Of a stretch of DNA of 64,000 nt, positions 24,201-37,709 are shown piece by piece (the stretch's first letter is position 1; each line of letters begins with the position of its first letter). Under the pieces are notes generated by a model. The model saw nothing but the letters and a program-made list of their open reading frames with translations, was not told the DNA's origin and made no database searches. Made by a program: the position numbers and the translations under genes. Origin of the DNA: Chytridium lagenaria (lineage: Eukaryota > Chytridiomycota > Chytridiomycetes > Chytridiales > Chytridiaceae); NCBI GenBank assembly GCA_025449115.1, contig JAHLKC010000004.1, positions 248,001 to 312,000 of the forward strand. Direction: 5' to 3'.

Positions 24201-27200
24201 GTACTCCCGAGGCTTTCAACTTTATCTTTTGCTGGGCGTTTTCTATCATATACTCCGGAAGTCCTTGGCCAGGCTCCCTTGGAGGTAGGAAAAGAGCGTT
24301 TCCCTCGTACCCATCAACGTTACGAAGAGTTTCCTCTTCTTCCAGGTAGATCTGATCGAATTCTAACGAGTAAACCTCAACAGGATAGTTGGTTGGATTG
24401 TAAATGAAAAACTTGGCATCAGTTCCCTCTGAGCAGGGGAGAATTGGTCCCATCACAATCGTATCAGGCTCAAATTGTATCGTTGGCTTAAACCCTCTGC
24501 CAAAAATATGTACCGGAATAGGCTGGCCATTCATGTTGACTTTAAAGGGTACAACAGCATCATACTCCTTTTCGTCGGTAGGAGAAAACTGAACGAGAAC
24601 GAAACTTTTCTCTCCGGGTTGTAGCAGACCGCTTGGTGGGTTGATATTGAACTCTTTAAGAATGCTCGCAAATTTCTTTTTTGGTTGCTTGTTTTGCTTG
24701 CTTGCAGAAGAAACGTCCTTTGTCTCTTGAGGAACTGTTGTCCACTCGCAAGGAACTGAATTTTTGTTGTGAAGCTGAATGGTAACAGTTTTCCTCTGGC
24801 CACATAACACTTCTCCAAAGTCAACTTCATTTGAAGATATATGCAGATCCGGCAAAGTCACATCAGCACGTAGAGTCAATATGGTGGTTGGACCTCCAAC
24901 GATATTGATTGGGATTTCCATTTGTACAGTCCCAATACTTTGACTCCTCGCCTGAAACGTCACCTGAAATTCTACAGATTCATGGTGAGGCGCGCCTGGG
25001 AGAAGCTTAACGCGGTCCGGCTCAATACTGAATCCAGTCCCCGTCAAAACGGATTTGTCCAAAGTAAAGGATATTGGGTAATGGCCCTTGTTGATGAGCT
25101 TGAATGTCTTCTTTCGACTAGTGTTTCGAATAACGTTTCCGAAGTTGCAAAGGTATGTGCTTAGCTTAACGTGAGAGCTCTCGCTGATGCTGTTAATTGA
25201 TTTCTTTTCCTTAGCAGCCTTTTGCAGTTGCGAGAATTTGTGTATCAGAATTGGAGATCCGATCACCTTTGCCTTTGTCAACGGCCCAATAGCTTTCTGC
25301 TTAATATCTTCATTCAAAGATCCCAAGAACTCAAGAGTCCTAGCCCTAAGCAGTATTCTTTCCGCTTCCGCCTCTAATTCAGCCTCCGTTTGAAGATCAG
25401 CTATTTTCTTGCGGTTTTTTGCGAATGCTTGCTTTGCTTCTGTCAAGGCATGATCAAATGCATGATCTTGGATCCGTGGGATGCTCATCTGAATATGAGG
25501 AAACACTCCCACTCCAGTAACACGTATCTTAAACGGCTCATAAAAAGCTAGCTGAATGAAGAAGAAGTCATCAATTGGCTCAGGTACTGAGGGACAATAT
25601 CTGACCGTAATCTTCTGGCGTCCATGTGGTGGTATGAGTCCAGACGACGGACTGATCATTATTTTCTGTGCTAACGAGCTTGTAGGGAAAATGATCGTGT
25701 TGAACTCAAAGTTGACTTTCCCAGTATTGATTAGGACAATATCCTGCTCAAGTATCTCTTGATACGGTTGAGTTCCGAAGTCGAGTGTCTGCTTGTCTAT
25801 GGAGTATTCAATCACTGAGGCTTCTCCTTTGATCGAAACTTCATACTTTGGTCCCCCAACAACATCACAGAGAGCTACGACGTTGTATACCCCTCCTGAA
25901 TGACCATAGAAAGTCACATCAACAGTTTCTATTTCCCCAGGCAACAATGTCCCTCGTGTTGGCATCACGTCAAAAACTTGAGAAATAGGGACACTTGAAG
26001 TCGACCCCGAAGGTAGCACGATGTCAACGGAGCTTTCAAGAAAGCCCCACGTATATTCCACAGGAAGAGTGCTACAGTTTGACATGGTGAGTGATCTCTT
26101 TTGCTCCGTGTCATTAGGTATGCAGCCAAAATTAATCGTACTGCCGCTGAAGGTAAGGTTGGGGAAGGTCACTTCACTAAATAGTTCAACAAAGTCTCGT
26201 TGCGGATGCTCAGAGTACGTGATGACAAGCTTAGCGTGATCCTTGTTTGATACTCTGTTCGTATTGTACTTGGGATCATACCGAACTGCCACTTTAATCG
26301 ACTCTCCCTGGTTCAGCCTGTGGTCAACCTCATTTGGCTCCACACTATATGGGACTGGGCATCTGAACGAGAGATGAAGAGGCAAGGAAGACGTGTTCGT
26401 CAAAGTGAGATCTTGCGAAAGCAATTCAAAATCTTCGTCTCTTGTATGGGCTGAGATGAATTTTAACAGTGGCGGTTGAACTTCAATTAGAGGATTGATG
26501 AAGTTCGCAATCACGGTTGTTTCAATGATAATTCTTCTTGCCGGGTCCTTATCAATAGTTCCTTGGCAGACTAAAGTTTCTCTGCACTTCATCGCCTTGC
26601 TTGAGTAGCCTTTGATGACAATTATCTGTTGTTGGTTCGGCTTCATTGAGAATCTGCTCGGAAACACCTCGAAAACTTGGCTGGCCATGGAGCTCAAGTC
26701 TTTTCGGGTAAACCGGTCTTCCTCCGTAGACCAATGCAGCGTTTGGGCTCGACGACCTTTGTTTACTAAGATAAACTCGCGCGAGCACTCTCTATTGCTG
26801 AAAACATCAGAGAAATCAACACTCTTAAGAGATTCATCGAAAGTGATTGTTGATCCCTGTCCTCTAGCTACCAGCTGAATCTCGTGAATACCATCCGACT
26901 GAATTCCAATCTTCAGAATATCTGTAAACTTGAGACAGTCATCCAAGTATGCAGTCACTTCAATAACCGCAACAGCACCAGGCGATATGACACCAATGTT
27001 TGGAACGACTCGAAAAACGGAGGACTCGCTAACAGTGCCGCAAGTGAAATTTGCAGGTATTGGCGAATCGTTCGTAAGTGTCAAAGTGAGGGGAATGTCC
27101 TTTAAGACTGTGATTTTACCCCAATTTAATTCCGAGGAGGATATAATAACATTTGGCCCAATTCCATTCGCCGAAATATCCACACCAAGGGGAATATCTT

Positions 27201-29841
27201 CGTTCCCGTGAATACGAACAAATACAGGGAAGTTAATTTGCCCCAGTCTCTTGATTTGAACATCGACTTGAATTATTTGGGTGGAGTACGGTTGGATAAC
27301 TCCATTACCGTTTCGCGATGGCGTATGCATAGACATTTTTGGCCGTTTCCTCCTGGCTTAAAAGCTCATAATGAGCTGGGAAACTTGTCTCATTGACCAG
27401 CTCAATGTTTTTTTGATAGTTATACGCCAAAAAGCAGTCTTTATAGTCGAGAAGTGGTGTTCGTAGAGAAATCTGTTTTAGAATTAGACACGGCCATTTA
27501 TAATGAAGTTACCTCGGGGACTATACTGTCGGCACGAATGGGGAGGACTAACAGCTCATCACCAACACCAATGACGTCCACTGCCAGTTCTTCTTCGTAC
27601 TTCTTTATCTCCCCGGGAGTGAAGCTTACCCTGATTTCGGCAACTCCAATCGGGTCAATAGTTCCAGAACTCGGTTCAATTTCGAACTCGTTCTGAACGC
27701 CAATGTTTTGAGCAGTCATCCTCAATTTAAACTTCATAGGAATGTGTGAAGTGTTTATCAGATTGAGAGTTCTAGAGCTCTGGAAACCGTATGAAAGGCG
27801 ACCAAAGTCCAGCTCGGGAACTTCGAAGTAAAAAACTGGTCCAACGACATTTCCTCTAAATGTAAGCAGTAAAGGAGTTGGAGAGCCCTAAAACGTCATT
27901 AAGAAACAGATACGAAATAAAAATAACATACTTCCATCTGAAAATAAAACTCTTCTGTAAAGGCACCTAGGATATCCGAGTTGAAACTTATGCGAACGAG
28001 TTGCTGCTCTCCGACGGCCAGAGAGCCTGATTCGGGATAAAATTTAAATTTCGGCCCAAACATCGAGGTGGGCCTCTGTATCGAATAATTAAAGTCGATA
28101 TCTCCTCGATTTTCCAGAAAGACCTGCATAAAACGATCGATATTAGCTGAAAGCACATAGCAAAGCACATTAAAGAAGTTAAGTCTCTCACCTCATATTG
28201 ATGAAGCGTGTTGATAAACACTTCATCGATATCAAGGACGTCGTAAGAAAAACGGGCTTTTGGGCCGATTCCGTCACCCTAATATATGTTATACTTCCAT
28301 TTATTTTTATTTTTTAAAAAAACCTTTAATGTGAGAGGCAATCTGCATTCTCTTCCGGAAACTTCGCAATATGCAGTTGCCGCATTTGCCCCAGCGTATT
28401 TGGGGTTGAAAATGATGTTGACTTCCACATGTGAATTAGGCCAGATCAAACCTTCGCAGGGTTGAATACTAAAAATTGAATTGTCGAAAAGGAGGGGATC
28501 GCATTCAATCTCACGTCTAGCATTCTAGATGATTTAGATTTGTTAAAAATAAAAAAAACACCTTGTATCTTTGAGCAATTGGAGCGAGGTCGCAAAGATC
28601 CAAAGTGTTATTTGTAGCCTAATTTATGTTAAACCTGTCCAGCATAACTCCGACGTACCAATTGCTTGTAGAATGCCGCACACTCTGTCTCTTCTCTGTC
28701 GTCTAATTCCAAAATGCGTTTCAAGCGATGTTGCCTTTCTTCTTGAGTAGTTCCGCACTGTTTCCAGCTATATTTTGCCTGTAGAAAGAATTCTTTAAAA
28801 ACTATTTGCAATGACAGCTCTTACCATAATTTCACTACGATTAAAAATCTTTATAGTTTTACATGATGATAGTGTGATATATGTGTTATCAAGCTTTAAG
28901 TTCCCCTTTTCCAATTTTATATTCGCATCTTCGGCTGTACCGGTCAAAGAGACTGCGGTTACTTCACCCGTGTCGTACTTCAGCATCATGCACTTTTCAA
29001 AACTACCGCCAAACTAGGAAGGTTATTATAGTACTATAGGTTTTCACTTGCCTCAGGGTTGAAACAAACATCGATTTGCATACTTCCCTTGACGTCCAAA
29101 AATCCCGAACTCGGATTTGCGTAAAATGGTAGCGGTGCATCTAAAACAAACTTCGCTGGGCGATTTCCAATATTGCGAACAAAAATGGTACGCGAAGACT
29201 CAAAACGCACAGGGCTTTGAGAGAAAATAATGCTATCCGGGAAGTCCAATAGTCCTTAAATAATGAATGAGTGCGTTCAAAACTATTTGAGACATACCTC
29301 TGGCTCCGTATCCTCTTATGGGGACCAAGAATTTTTCCCGATCTGTGAGGCAAACCAGATTGCAGAAATAGTCGGTGTCTTCTTCAGGGGTGAAAATCAA
29401 CAAGAATTGAACTTCCATCCCCGGTGCAATCTTTGATGATGTTAAAGACTTGCTTTTGATGCCGCTGATGGAAAAATGAGGATGGCTTATAGGTTCGAGT
29501 TTTAAACGCCTGGCAAACTACATTCGATTTAAAGTCAGATAGTTGTCTTAATCCAGTTAAAAGTAAACCTTGTCGTTGTTCCTAAATGAAACAATCATCT
29601 CGTAGGTTTTAAAAGGCTTGTAGGATTGTAAGATTATCTCTGATGGCTGTGGTTCAAATAGCGGTCTTCCGATGGGCACATCGGACACTCGAGATGAGAA
29701 GTCATTGTTCGGAATCAACTCCACAATTCTCGTCAACTCTGGAACTGATGTGTTTGATTGAAGCAGCCTTTCCTCTGTTGACAGTGACCGCTCTTTGATA
29801 TAATCTGACGGTCGCTTGTAGACGACATGAACAACGTCCAT
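15263..29841 (-). CDS. HYDIN: HYDIN, central-pair apparatus protein of motile cilia
   Basis: A 14.6-kb gene, roughly 4,500 residues by adding frames, against about 5,100 in mammals. The start resembles animal HYDIN: YKRPSDYIKERSLSTEERL, then FEPQPSEIILQSYKPF and FRNNDK (29841-29560). The body is a long series of ASH/MSP-like immunoglobulin modules, each with a strand such as LDFG or VNFGAL, a turn and GEG or GxG. Near 24060-23600 is an adenylate-kinase-like unit with a P-loop, followed by a Lys/Glu-rich charged region (23530-23150). The C-terminus, PLYGHCIPPRPQGP, FKNVF, FNFVVDNPAFSVKA and finally WIYYLRTQAQ before the stop at 15263, is diagnostic. HYDIN sits on the C2b projection of the central microtubule pair and is needed for flagellar beating. 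Small introns occur, mainly at both ends. Frame breaks near 24062, 22590, 20030, 18650 and 17850 look like single-base indels. The gene lies 145 bp downstream of ACC1 on the same strand. Confidence 0.93.
15830..15843. repeat. G14 homopolymer in a HYDIN intron
   Basis: A run of fourteen G (C on the coding strand) within a short intron between the last exons of HYDIN, downstream of the donor at the end of the exon ending near 15850. It is a likely length-variable or mis-sequenced site. Confidence 0.85.
24039..24069 (-). other. HYDIN: P-loop (Walker A) of the adenylate-kinase-like unit in HYDIN
   Basis: When the single extra C at 24061-24063 is ignored, the coding strand reads HGPPLSGRTTQA, a G-x-x-x-x-G-[KR]-[ST]-T nucleotide-binding loop. 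The invariant Lys is Arg. It continues KLQKKFGLLYIKIDEVIE, as in adenylate kinases. Animal HYDIN carries a comparable ADK-like unit at this place. Confidence 0.8.
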
Positions 29842-29986
29842 GTTGTCAAAACAACTTTTCCGTTGGCAAAGCTGGAAATTGTCACAATTAAATATAAATT
29901 ATTTGTTTACTGCAATTAGAGAAGAACATGTCAGAGTACTGCGAAAAGAAATGGCAGTGTGAAGGGATGATTGCGACAGTCACGCT

Positions 29987-32900
29987 TCAGTTGCCGATGG
30001 ATTTGTTGTTTAAGTGAATGCGGGTAATCGGTCCGTTGGATTCCAAGGACAGTCGCAGGGCTTGAGAAAGGCTGACATCATCCCTTGCAAAATCGCTTAT
30101 TGCAGAAATCGCTGGGGATGGATGCGATTTCAAGAGGCTAAGGATTTGCCTCCGCACATTTTCGTCTATTACTTTTTTTTATACGTTCATCGATGTCGGA
30201 CCTCTTTGCGTTAAGCCAACGAACAACTTCGATGTCACTTGCGGAATAGTCAGAATCATCCTCTCCATCCATATCGAACACACTTCTACCCGACTCAACA
30301 CCATTATCCTCATCGAACCATTTTGAGATCATGGAGGTGCAATCCTTCCGTTTCAGTTTAGATCGGCCTCCATGAGTTGTTTAACAATAGTTTCTTCGGA
30401 TATGCGACGAAGCAATCGCCAGTAAAAGAACCTCCGCGATTGCTGCCAAGGAATCACTTTAGAAACGAGCCCCTTTGCCTCCATCCTTCCAGGACGATCA
30501 TGCAAGTCGGCAATTTGAACTGCAATCTGTTGATAGATTGGCAAAATGATCCTCTCGTACTGCAGCAACTCGGCTTGAAGTTCCTTCCTGACATTCGGTA
30601 ACAGACTGCTATCCTCCAGCTTTTCGCATAAAACACCATATTTGGGGTCCAGCCTCTTGGCTGTTGCAATCAGCTGTGCTCTTCGAAATTTAATTTCAAC
30701 AATTCCCTCCGGTTCAAGAACTCCGCCTCGCGAGTTTTCTTCAGCATACATCTCCATCACGTCTTCATTAATAGATGGGTCAACGACCACCCAAGCCCCT
30801 CCGCGAAGCTCCCCTATGATGTATATGAATACCGGTTGCTTGTAGTCTCTGAGTGCATCCACAATAAATGCACCGAACTTTAGCACTTCCTTGAACATGT
30901 CGGCCTGTCCACCAGAGAAGCCTCTCCAATTTGCAAAAATCAACAGAGGAAGCTGCTCGCCGTAATTAAAATCTTGAATGGCCTGTGCAGTCTTAAAAGC
31001 CGAGTTTGGGTACCAAACCTGGCCAGCCTCAGTGATTCTTTCCTCCATTGAGCTATCGTTGGCGGGGTCTGCAGCAACAACTGTTTCAGTTACACGGGTT
31101 TCAACAGCTATTGCACCAACAGGTATACCTAAGAAGAAATATTAGCCGTGCATACCAATGGGATGGAGTACCTCCGAGGCGAGCTCTCCCCACAACAACC
31201 CCACGCGCCCATCCTGCCAGAGATTCGGAAAAGGAGCCTTCATCAAAGAACCCGAATACCATATCCTTCTTCCATTACCCGGAAAGAAGGGTTCTTGGTC
31301 ATAACCACCAGATTCCGGAATGTGACATCAATTAAACGATCTACACTATCATTTGAGGGGAGAACAGGCAAAGGTGCATTTTGTCGCTTAGGGACGTAAG
31401 CTAAGCCATTTGATGCTTCCACAATACTGTGCATATCGTTTTGAGCTATGATATGTGAAACGCCATTCTTGAACATGATTTGAGTGCCACCAAGTTGAAG
31501 ATTTGACGTATAAACTTCACGACCCAAAACTTTGTTCAAGCACCTGCACCTGTTAAAATAACGGGCGTGTATTCTACTTGAATAACTCTTTGGCCAAGAC
31601 GAACGAGGTAAGCTCCAATACCTTTAAATGTGTTAGCTTGATTTAGTTTTTGTTGTTTTTTTTTTTTCCCCCTTTTTTCCCTTTTGGGCGTTCTAAAACG
31701 TAATAGCACTCACCAACAGATCGGCAAGTCACAATTGACAATGTAAAGATATCTTTATATGCTTTACTCGTTGCTCCAGCAATCATTCCTGATCCTTGCA
31801 GATTCTCTGCACCGATTCCATGTGTCTTCCCAATGATATCAATAACTCTATATCTAGCCTCACCATCATCGACGATACGCTCGGCAATGACAGACGGAGT
31901 ATCAGCAGAATTACTAGTGCATCATAATCTTCGGGGTCCAAGTAGATGTACTTAAACCCTTTCGCGACATTTTCAGGATCAACCCAAGCAACTTTAAAAC
32001 TACTGGTGACTTCTTCGGCAAGTCCTATACGCGCCCCAGAATTCGCCGATATATATATCCGAGGAAAGCCTTTCAATAGGTTAAATAAAAAGCCAGATGC
32101 AGAAGTGATTCATACCACGCTCTCGTGCGTACTCCGTAGCTTTAAAAAATACGAGATCTTCTGTCGGCCCAAATGAACCAATGCTGAATGTATATCGTTA
32201 GCAATCACGACCAGGTTTCTGCCTTCGGGGTATTCTGGAGTAAATATTTCGAAATTCCACGCCACAATGCCGCACGTGTTGAAACCTTCCGAATTAACAA
32301 CACATTAGAAAAACAACAGAATAAATATCAGAAGCCTGTAAATATTACCAGGTGCTCTCTCCACTTCTTCGAGTTCATTTGAATCATTCAATACAAGTTC
32401 TTTTACATTAAGTAAATTCGACGAACATTCCCAACAACGTCCATATGTGTAATCCAAGACTGCTCAATCGCCCTTCTAAATAACTCTTGAAAATCATAAA
32501 CATATGTCGTCCCCATCAGATGTGCTTTATATCTCTTTGGCTGGATGTCCTCTTTGAGCGCGTGCGGGAACGACACAGGTTGCTGATGCAGAGAACCAAC
32601 GGGCGATGTCAAAGACATCAACCTTTGCACTCCTGTGGCGTCTCGTACTTCGTTGTAGATTTCAATACGGGAGACGTAACCAGTAAGCGATGAGATGATA
32701 AACCTTACAGGCTTTGCTGACCCGCTGGTGTGAGTAGGATAAATCGAATCTCTGCACTTGTCACCCTGCCACGCCAAAGTCGGCGACCATGACGGTCTAA
32801 AAAGCCCATAATTCGCCCTTCTACAACCTTCATGTCTAAAGGAAATGTGGGAATAAAGTTAAGAAACAGATGATTGCAGTCGGTGTTGGATGAGATTCTT

Positions 32901-35900
32901 TCAAGATTTCCAAGCATCCATAATGTCAGTAAGGATTCGGTCTCCTTCGGAGGTCAGAAAATCATACGTTGATACATTTCCGTCACTTGCCAGGGTAAAT
33001 AAGGCTCTAACAAAGAACCTTTGGTCGGCGGGATTCAGCTTCCCCGATGGCATGGTAGATATGGAGACGGCGATTGTCGACTATACAAGGTTTGATATCG
33101 AAATTTTGGAGACGTTGTAGTTCAAGCTGGTAGGCCATCGCTGGTTCGATATGCCTGATCACCTCATCTTCGAGGTAATCACCAGGTTCTTTGAACGTAT
33201 AGTAACGTGGAAATTTGTTTTCTCTAATCACCATGAAAGTAATGCGACGAATACTGTGCGCTCTCATGGCGGCCTTATGCATATCAACAATTCCAGCAAA
33301 TTCTTGAAGGGCACTCAAATCCAACCCCAACGAGCCAGAAGCATCCATAGGGATGACAACACCAATAATGTTGACGTGACCCTTGGTTCTCTTCCCGCTG
33401 ATGTCGGTGGCACTGTTCAGACGATCTAAAACAGATGCAAGATTTTTCTTAATGTCATCTATATCCTGAAATGACATATCATTCCTTTGCGTTGTGATTT
33501 AAAGTCTAGATTCACCATTCCCAAATCCGACAGACTTCCTTTTGGCCGAACACTTTTAAGGGAGCCAAGATCATTCGTCCTCCGTTCTTGATGTTTTGAG
33601 AAGGTTGACGCAAACGCTTCTCGTAAAATAAATTCCCAGTTAAAAGATATGAGGGAATCCGACATATGATGACGGACAGAAGTCACCGTATATGCTTGGT
33701 ACGTGTGACAAATGTAGGCATAAAGTGCCAGTGAACGAATGCCAGGATTTGAGTGATAAAAGAATGAGGGCAATACGTCTAATATAGCGTAGTTGGCAGT
33801 AATGAGGCCAGACAATTGCCCGTAGTTGAACGAGTTTGAATTTGACTCATTCACGGCTGATTGGATGATTTGAAGAATACCCTCATATCTCTCCTTATAA
33901 GTTGGCATGTTGATGCGCATAAGAAGCTCCCTCGCTTTTAACGACACTTTTGAGTTCGAGGCGGCATGTAGGCGGGAAAGACGAAGACATAATGGTTGGA
34001 AAACGGCTTTCGATTCGTCATCGTACTTGACATAGTCAAGAAGCAACAGCATGAGATCGATTCTTTGAATAGAACCATTATAAGCGCGGACCGCGTCGAC
34101 GGCCTTTTCAGGTTCATTCTTGAAGCGGTCCCTTAAGCTCAACAAAACGTCTTCATAGCGGCGTCCATTAAAAAGCTCCTCCACCTCAAGATAGGTGGAC
34201 ATCATTCGCGAAAACATTTCCAGCTCAAAGCCTTTCACTCCATGCTTATACTTTGTAAGAATGTCTCGAATGGTTTGCAGCTTTGAAACGAGCTCTTCCC
34301 TTACAGAAACTTCAGTGGCCTCGATTGTTTCTTCCAAGCAGAGGCCAAAGCTTCAACGGGGAAAGTTGCTGTAGTATCTTTTGCAGCCTCGACAATGCTT
34401 TTCAAGTTCTGGTCGAGTTTGGCCGGAATTCTCCCAGCGAGTGAAGAAATTACATCAGCAAATTCATGGAACGGCAACGTGACGTCTCTTAAGTAACCAA
34501 TAAAGGCTCGAACTATAAGGGATACGTTGTCTGATGATCAAACCCGTGAAGAACTGCATCTGTTGCTAGATAAGCACCACGGAATTTTTATGGGTTTTCT
34601 CGCCAACAGGTTGAGGCGGCCTTTAGGAGAATTAGTAAAGAAAGGAACGTCTATGATCACCCTAAGTTCGGAAGTTGGCCCTGGAATGGTACTGCCTTCT
34701 TGATGCGAGACACATCATCAAGCACCAATATTGCAATAACATCTCCGGTAGTGAGCCCTGAGCCCACAGGTTTAACGTGGGTAATCTTTCCACTTAAAGT
34801 GGCTAAAAGCGGCATGTACATTTTCATGACCTAAAAACATTAGACAAAATATAGCAAGGCACGAATAGTTGAAGATGGCCAGTGATACTTTGATAAAACA
34901 GCTGTGGGAAAAATCACGTATCGATCAAGAATTCGTACCTCGATTTCCGCAAAAAGCTTCCCCCTCTTGTAGCTGACCCCCGTCATCAACAAGGTATCGC
35001 ACAAGTTTACCGGGAGACGGAGATCTTAGAACGCTTGGGTCATTATCTTTTTCGAGGAGCAAGTCTTCCCATCAATAGTCACATTGTCGCAAAAGGCTCC
35101 TCCTTCCTATATACCACATGACTTTGTCCATCGATAGAGAGAAGCAATCCGCCATCCGCAAGATCTTTTGCATCCACCATCACACTTGTATTATTAATTG
35201 TCACTACATACTTCCAGGACCTTTTAAAGAAGTAGCCACTTTGTACTGAACATCTGCGTAAATGAACTCGAAAGCAACCTTTGTAGTAAGAAGAGTCCGG
35301 TTTGGCGTTTGGCCTTTTCAAATGCCTTTTGGAATTCGACGAGATTTCCTGTGATGATGCCATGTCCTTTTGCGACCGAACCGCAAATAACAGTTAACAT
35401 CACATCCGGCTTTTCTGTTTCAACCCTTTTAGCAATAAGATCGTCTAACCATCCAGTGGTGACAGTGTTGCTGATGAAACTGTCAGCTTCAAGTAATTTA
35501 ATAAGATACTCGACTGTCGTCCGAAAGTCACCACGGAATGATAACTCCTTCAATGCGACTGCAAGATTCTTCCTTGCATCATCTCTTGTCTCCCCATAAG
35601 AAAATACGTGCCCAAATTGTGAATCAGCAAACTCATGTACACCTCCCGAAGCCGTCACCGAGAAATATCCCCACACATTTGAGTTGGATCTGAAATTCAA
35701 CTCCAAAACTTTGCCGCTGTTGGGTTTAAACCCTGCTTCAGGGTTCTCCGCTGTTATCCTGGCTGCTATTACGTGCCCTTTTGGAGACGGTTTTCGTTGA
35801 ATATCGTAAGATCCCGGCTTGGAAAAATCAAAGTCAATCTCCGAAAGACCATATGGTGTCACACCATAAAGAATACGAATATCCTTGATGTTATTCAAAG

Positions 35901-37377
35901 GTATACCCATTGCAATTTGTAACTGAGCAGCAGGGATATTAACACCTGATACCTAAATAGAGTTAAAATTCAGATATTTCAAAAAATGAATAAAATATTT
36001 CTACCATCTCCGTAGTGGGATGCTCAACTTGCAGCCTCGGATTAAGCTCTAGAAAGTAAAACTTTTTGGAGCGAGGCTCATAAAGATATTCAACCGTGCC
36101 TATTACGTATGAGCACATTGATATTCAAAACGAAGTTCTACCCGCGGAAACATATCCAACAAGCTTTGCTAATCGAATCGCAGCCTTTTCCATCTTTTCC
36201 TTAATAGCATCTTCAGCGACGGTAACTGGTGCTTCTTCGAGAATTTTTTGATGTCTTCTCTGCACGGAGCAATCTCGGCCAAATAGGGCTATAGCGTTTC
36301 CGTACATATCTGCCAATAATTGAACTTCGAGATGCCGAGCCCCAGAAATAACCCTCATTACGAAAATAGGTGACCCAGGAATCTCTCTTGATACTTGCTC
36401 AAAACAGGATTTGAACTCTTCGGGTTTCTTTACAAGTCGAATGCCCTTTCCACCTCCTCCTTCTGACGCTTTTATCATGAGAGGATACCCAATGCTGTTA
36501 GCCACTTGAAGTCCCTTTGCCACGCAGTCCACGGTGGCCGCTTGATAAGCTGCATCAGGTATGCCCACTACGATAGGTTTTTGGTTGATATCTTTTGATG
36601 TCAAAACCTCTGTGATGCCTGTTCCGCTCCAGTTTACACAAGGAACGGAGGCGTTTTGGGCTACAATAGTTGATGCGATTTTGTCACCCAAGGCTCGCAT
36701 TGCTGACGCTGGAGGTCCGATAAACACAATGGGTCGTGGAAGCTCCTTTAGCTTCTCCGAGAGTATTGGGTTCTCGGATGCAAAACCTTTTGTCCATCAA
36801 TCCAAAGTTAGATAAAAACGCGTTGCGACGAAAGAAATTACCCCATCCAACCCAGAAGCCTGTATCAGGGCAATCGCGTTCGATAGAGTCAGTTATGTTT
36901 ACACAATTGTTGACAAAAAAAGTGAGCTCTCACATCAACAGCCAGCCTTTGAGCCACATCCCACAATGAGGTCCACATTCGAGAAGTTATTATTGGCGGA
37001 TCCTCCAGGAACCTCAACGTAGCGATCAGCCAGTCTGATATACTCTGCGTTGACGCTCAGATCTTCTGGGGTCGTCATGACGGCAAACTCAATGGCCTTG
37101 TCATCTCCAAATGTTTCGTATGCCCATCGACGGATGGACCTTATCGCCTTGACGGCTGCCATTCCATTATTGGCGATAAGGATGCGCTCTATGGCCGTAT
37201 GTCCTAGGGATCTGGCAACAAACTCGCTGACGCCCATTCCCTGAGCAGCCTGAGGTGAAGTGATTCATCCTCAGAGGCATGTCCTGGAGAGTTTAAGAAG
37301 ATCAAGAAGTTAGATTCGAACGTGTCGAAGAACGCGACTTTACTTGAGGATGATGTTGAGGATTCCGCTGTGCGCAT
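29987..37377 (-). CDS. ACC1: Multidomain acetyl-CoA carboxylase
   Basis: Carboxylates acetyl-CoA to malonyl-CoA for cytosolic fatty-acid synthesis. All eukaryotic ACC parts are present in order. The biotin carboxylase spans about 37240-35300, with [23 protein letters not shown] across an intron near 36820-36770, [14 protein letters not shown] and [12 protein letters not shown]. The biotinyl domain carries VMKMYMPL at 34830-34807. A central region covers about 34340-32780. The carboxyltransferase spans about 32100-30360, with [31 protein letters not shown] and [18 protein letters not shown]-terminal helical tail ends at 29987. The start is uncertain: ATG 37377 gives a short Ser-rich lead, and an in-frame ATG exists at 37422. 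Frame breaks occur near 37230, 36950 (an extra G in VDLIVDVAQRL), 34340 and 30355. Expected product is about 2,200 residues. No mitochondrial presequence is evident. Confidence 0.96.
34822..34824 (-). other. ACC1: Biotinylated lysine codon of ACC
   Basis: AAA codon in the context V-M-K-M-Y-M-P-L, the eukaryotic ACC version of the biotin attachment motif. Confidence 0.9.
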
Positions 37378-37709
37378 TCTTACTTGCTTTATTATATTAT
37401 CAACGAGCATCAATATGGGCACATGTGCCCATAATTATTCAATAAAGTTTGATTTTTGCTGCGTTTTGGCGTTCGACATAATGCTAAGCATGACCGAACG
37501 CCTTAACGGTCGGGATCTGGATCCGCACCCAGCTGTGCAAAAGGGCGCAACTGCTGATTGATATTACTTTAGACAAATATTCTCCTTTTCGTTGTGATGG
37601 GTGTTAGTAATATTTTATTGTGAACATTCCAGTATGCGAATAGCGCTATAATATTAGGTGGGTCAAAAAGAATCTGCGCGGAACATTTTCTTAAATACTT
37701 GTGAGGAGG
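37378..37709. other. Spacer between UBE2C and ACC1
   Basis: About 330 bp holding the promoter and 5' UTR of ACC1 and the 3' flank of UBE2C, both on the minus strand. A 5' extension of ACC1 to 37422 is possible. Nothing else seen. Confidence 0.6.
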
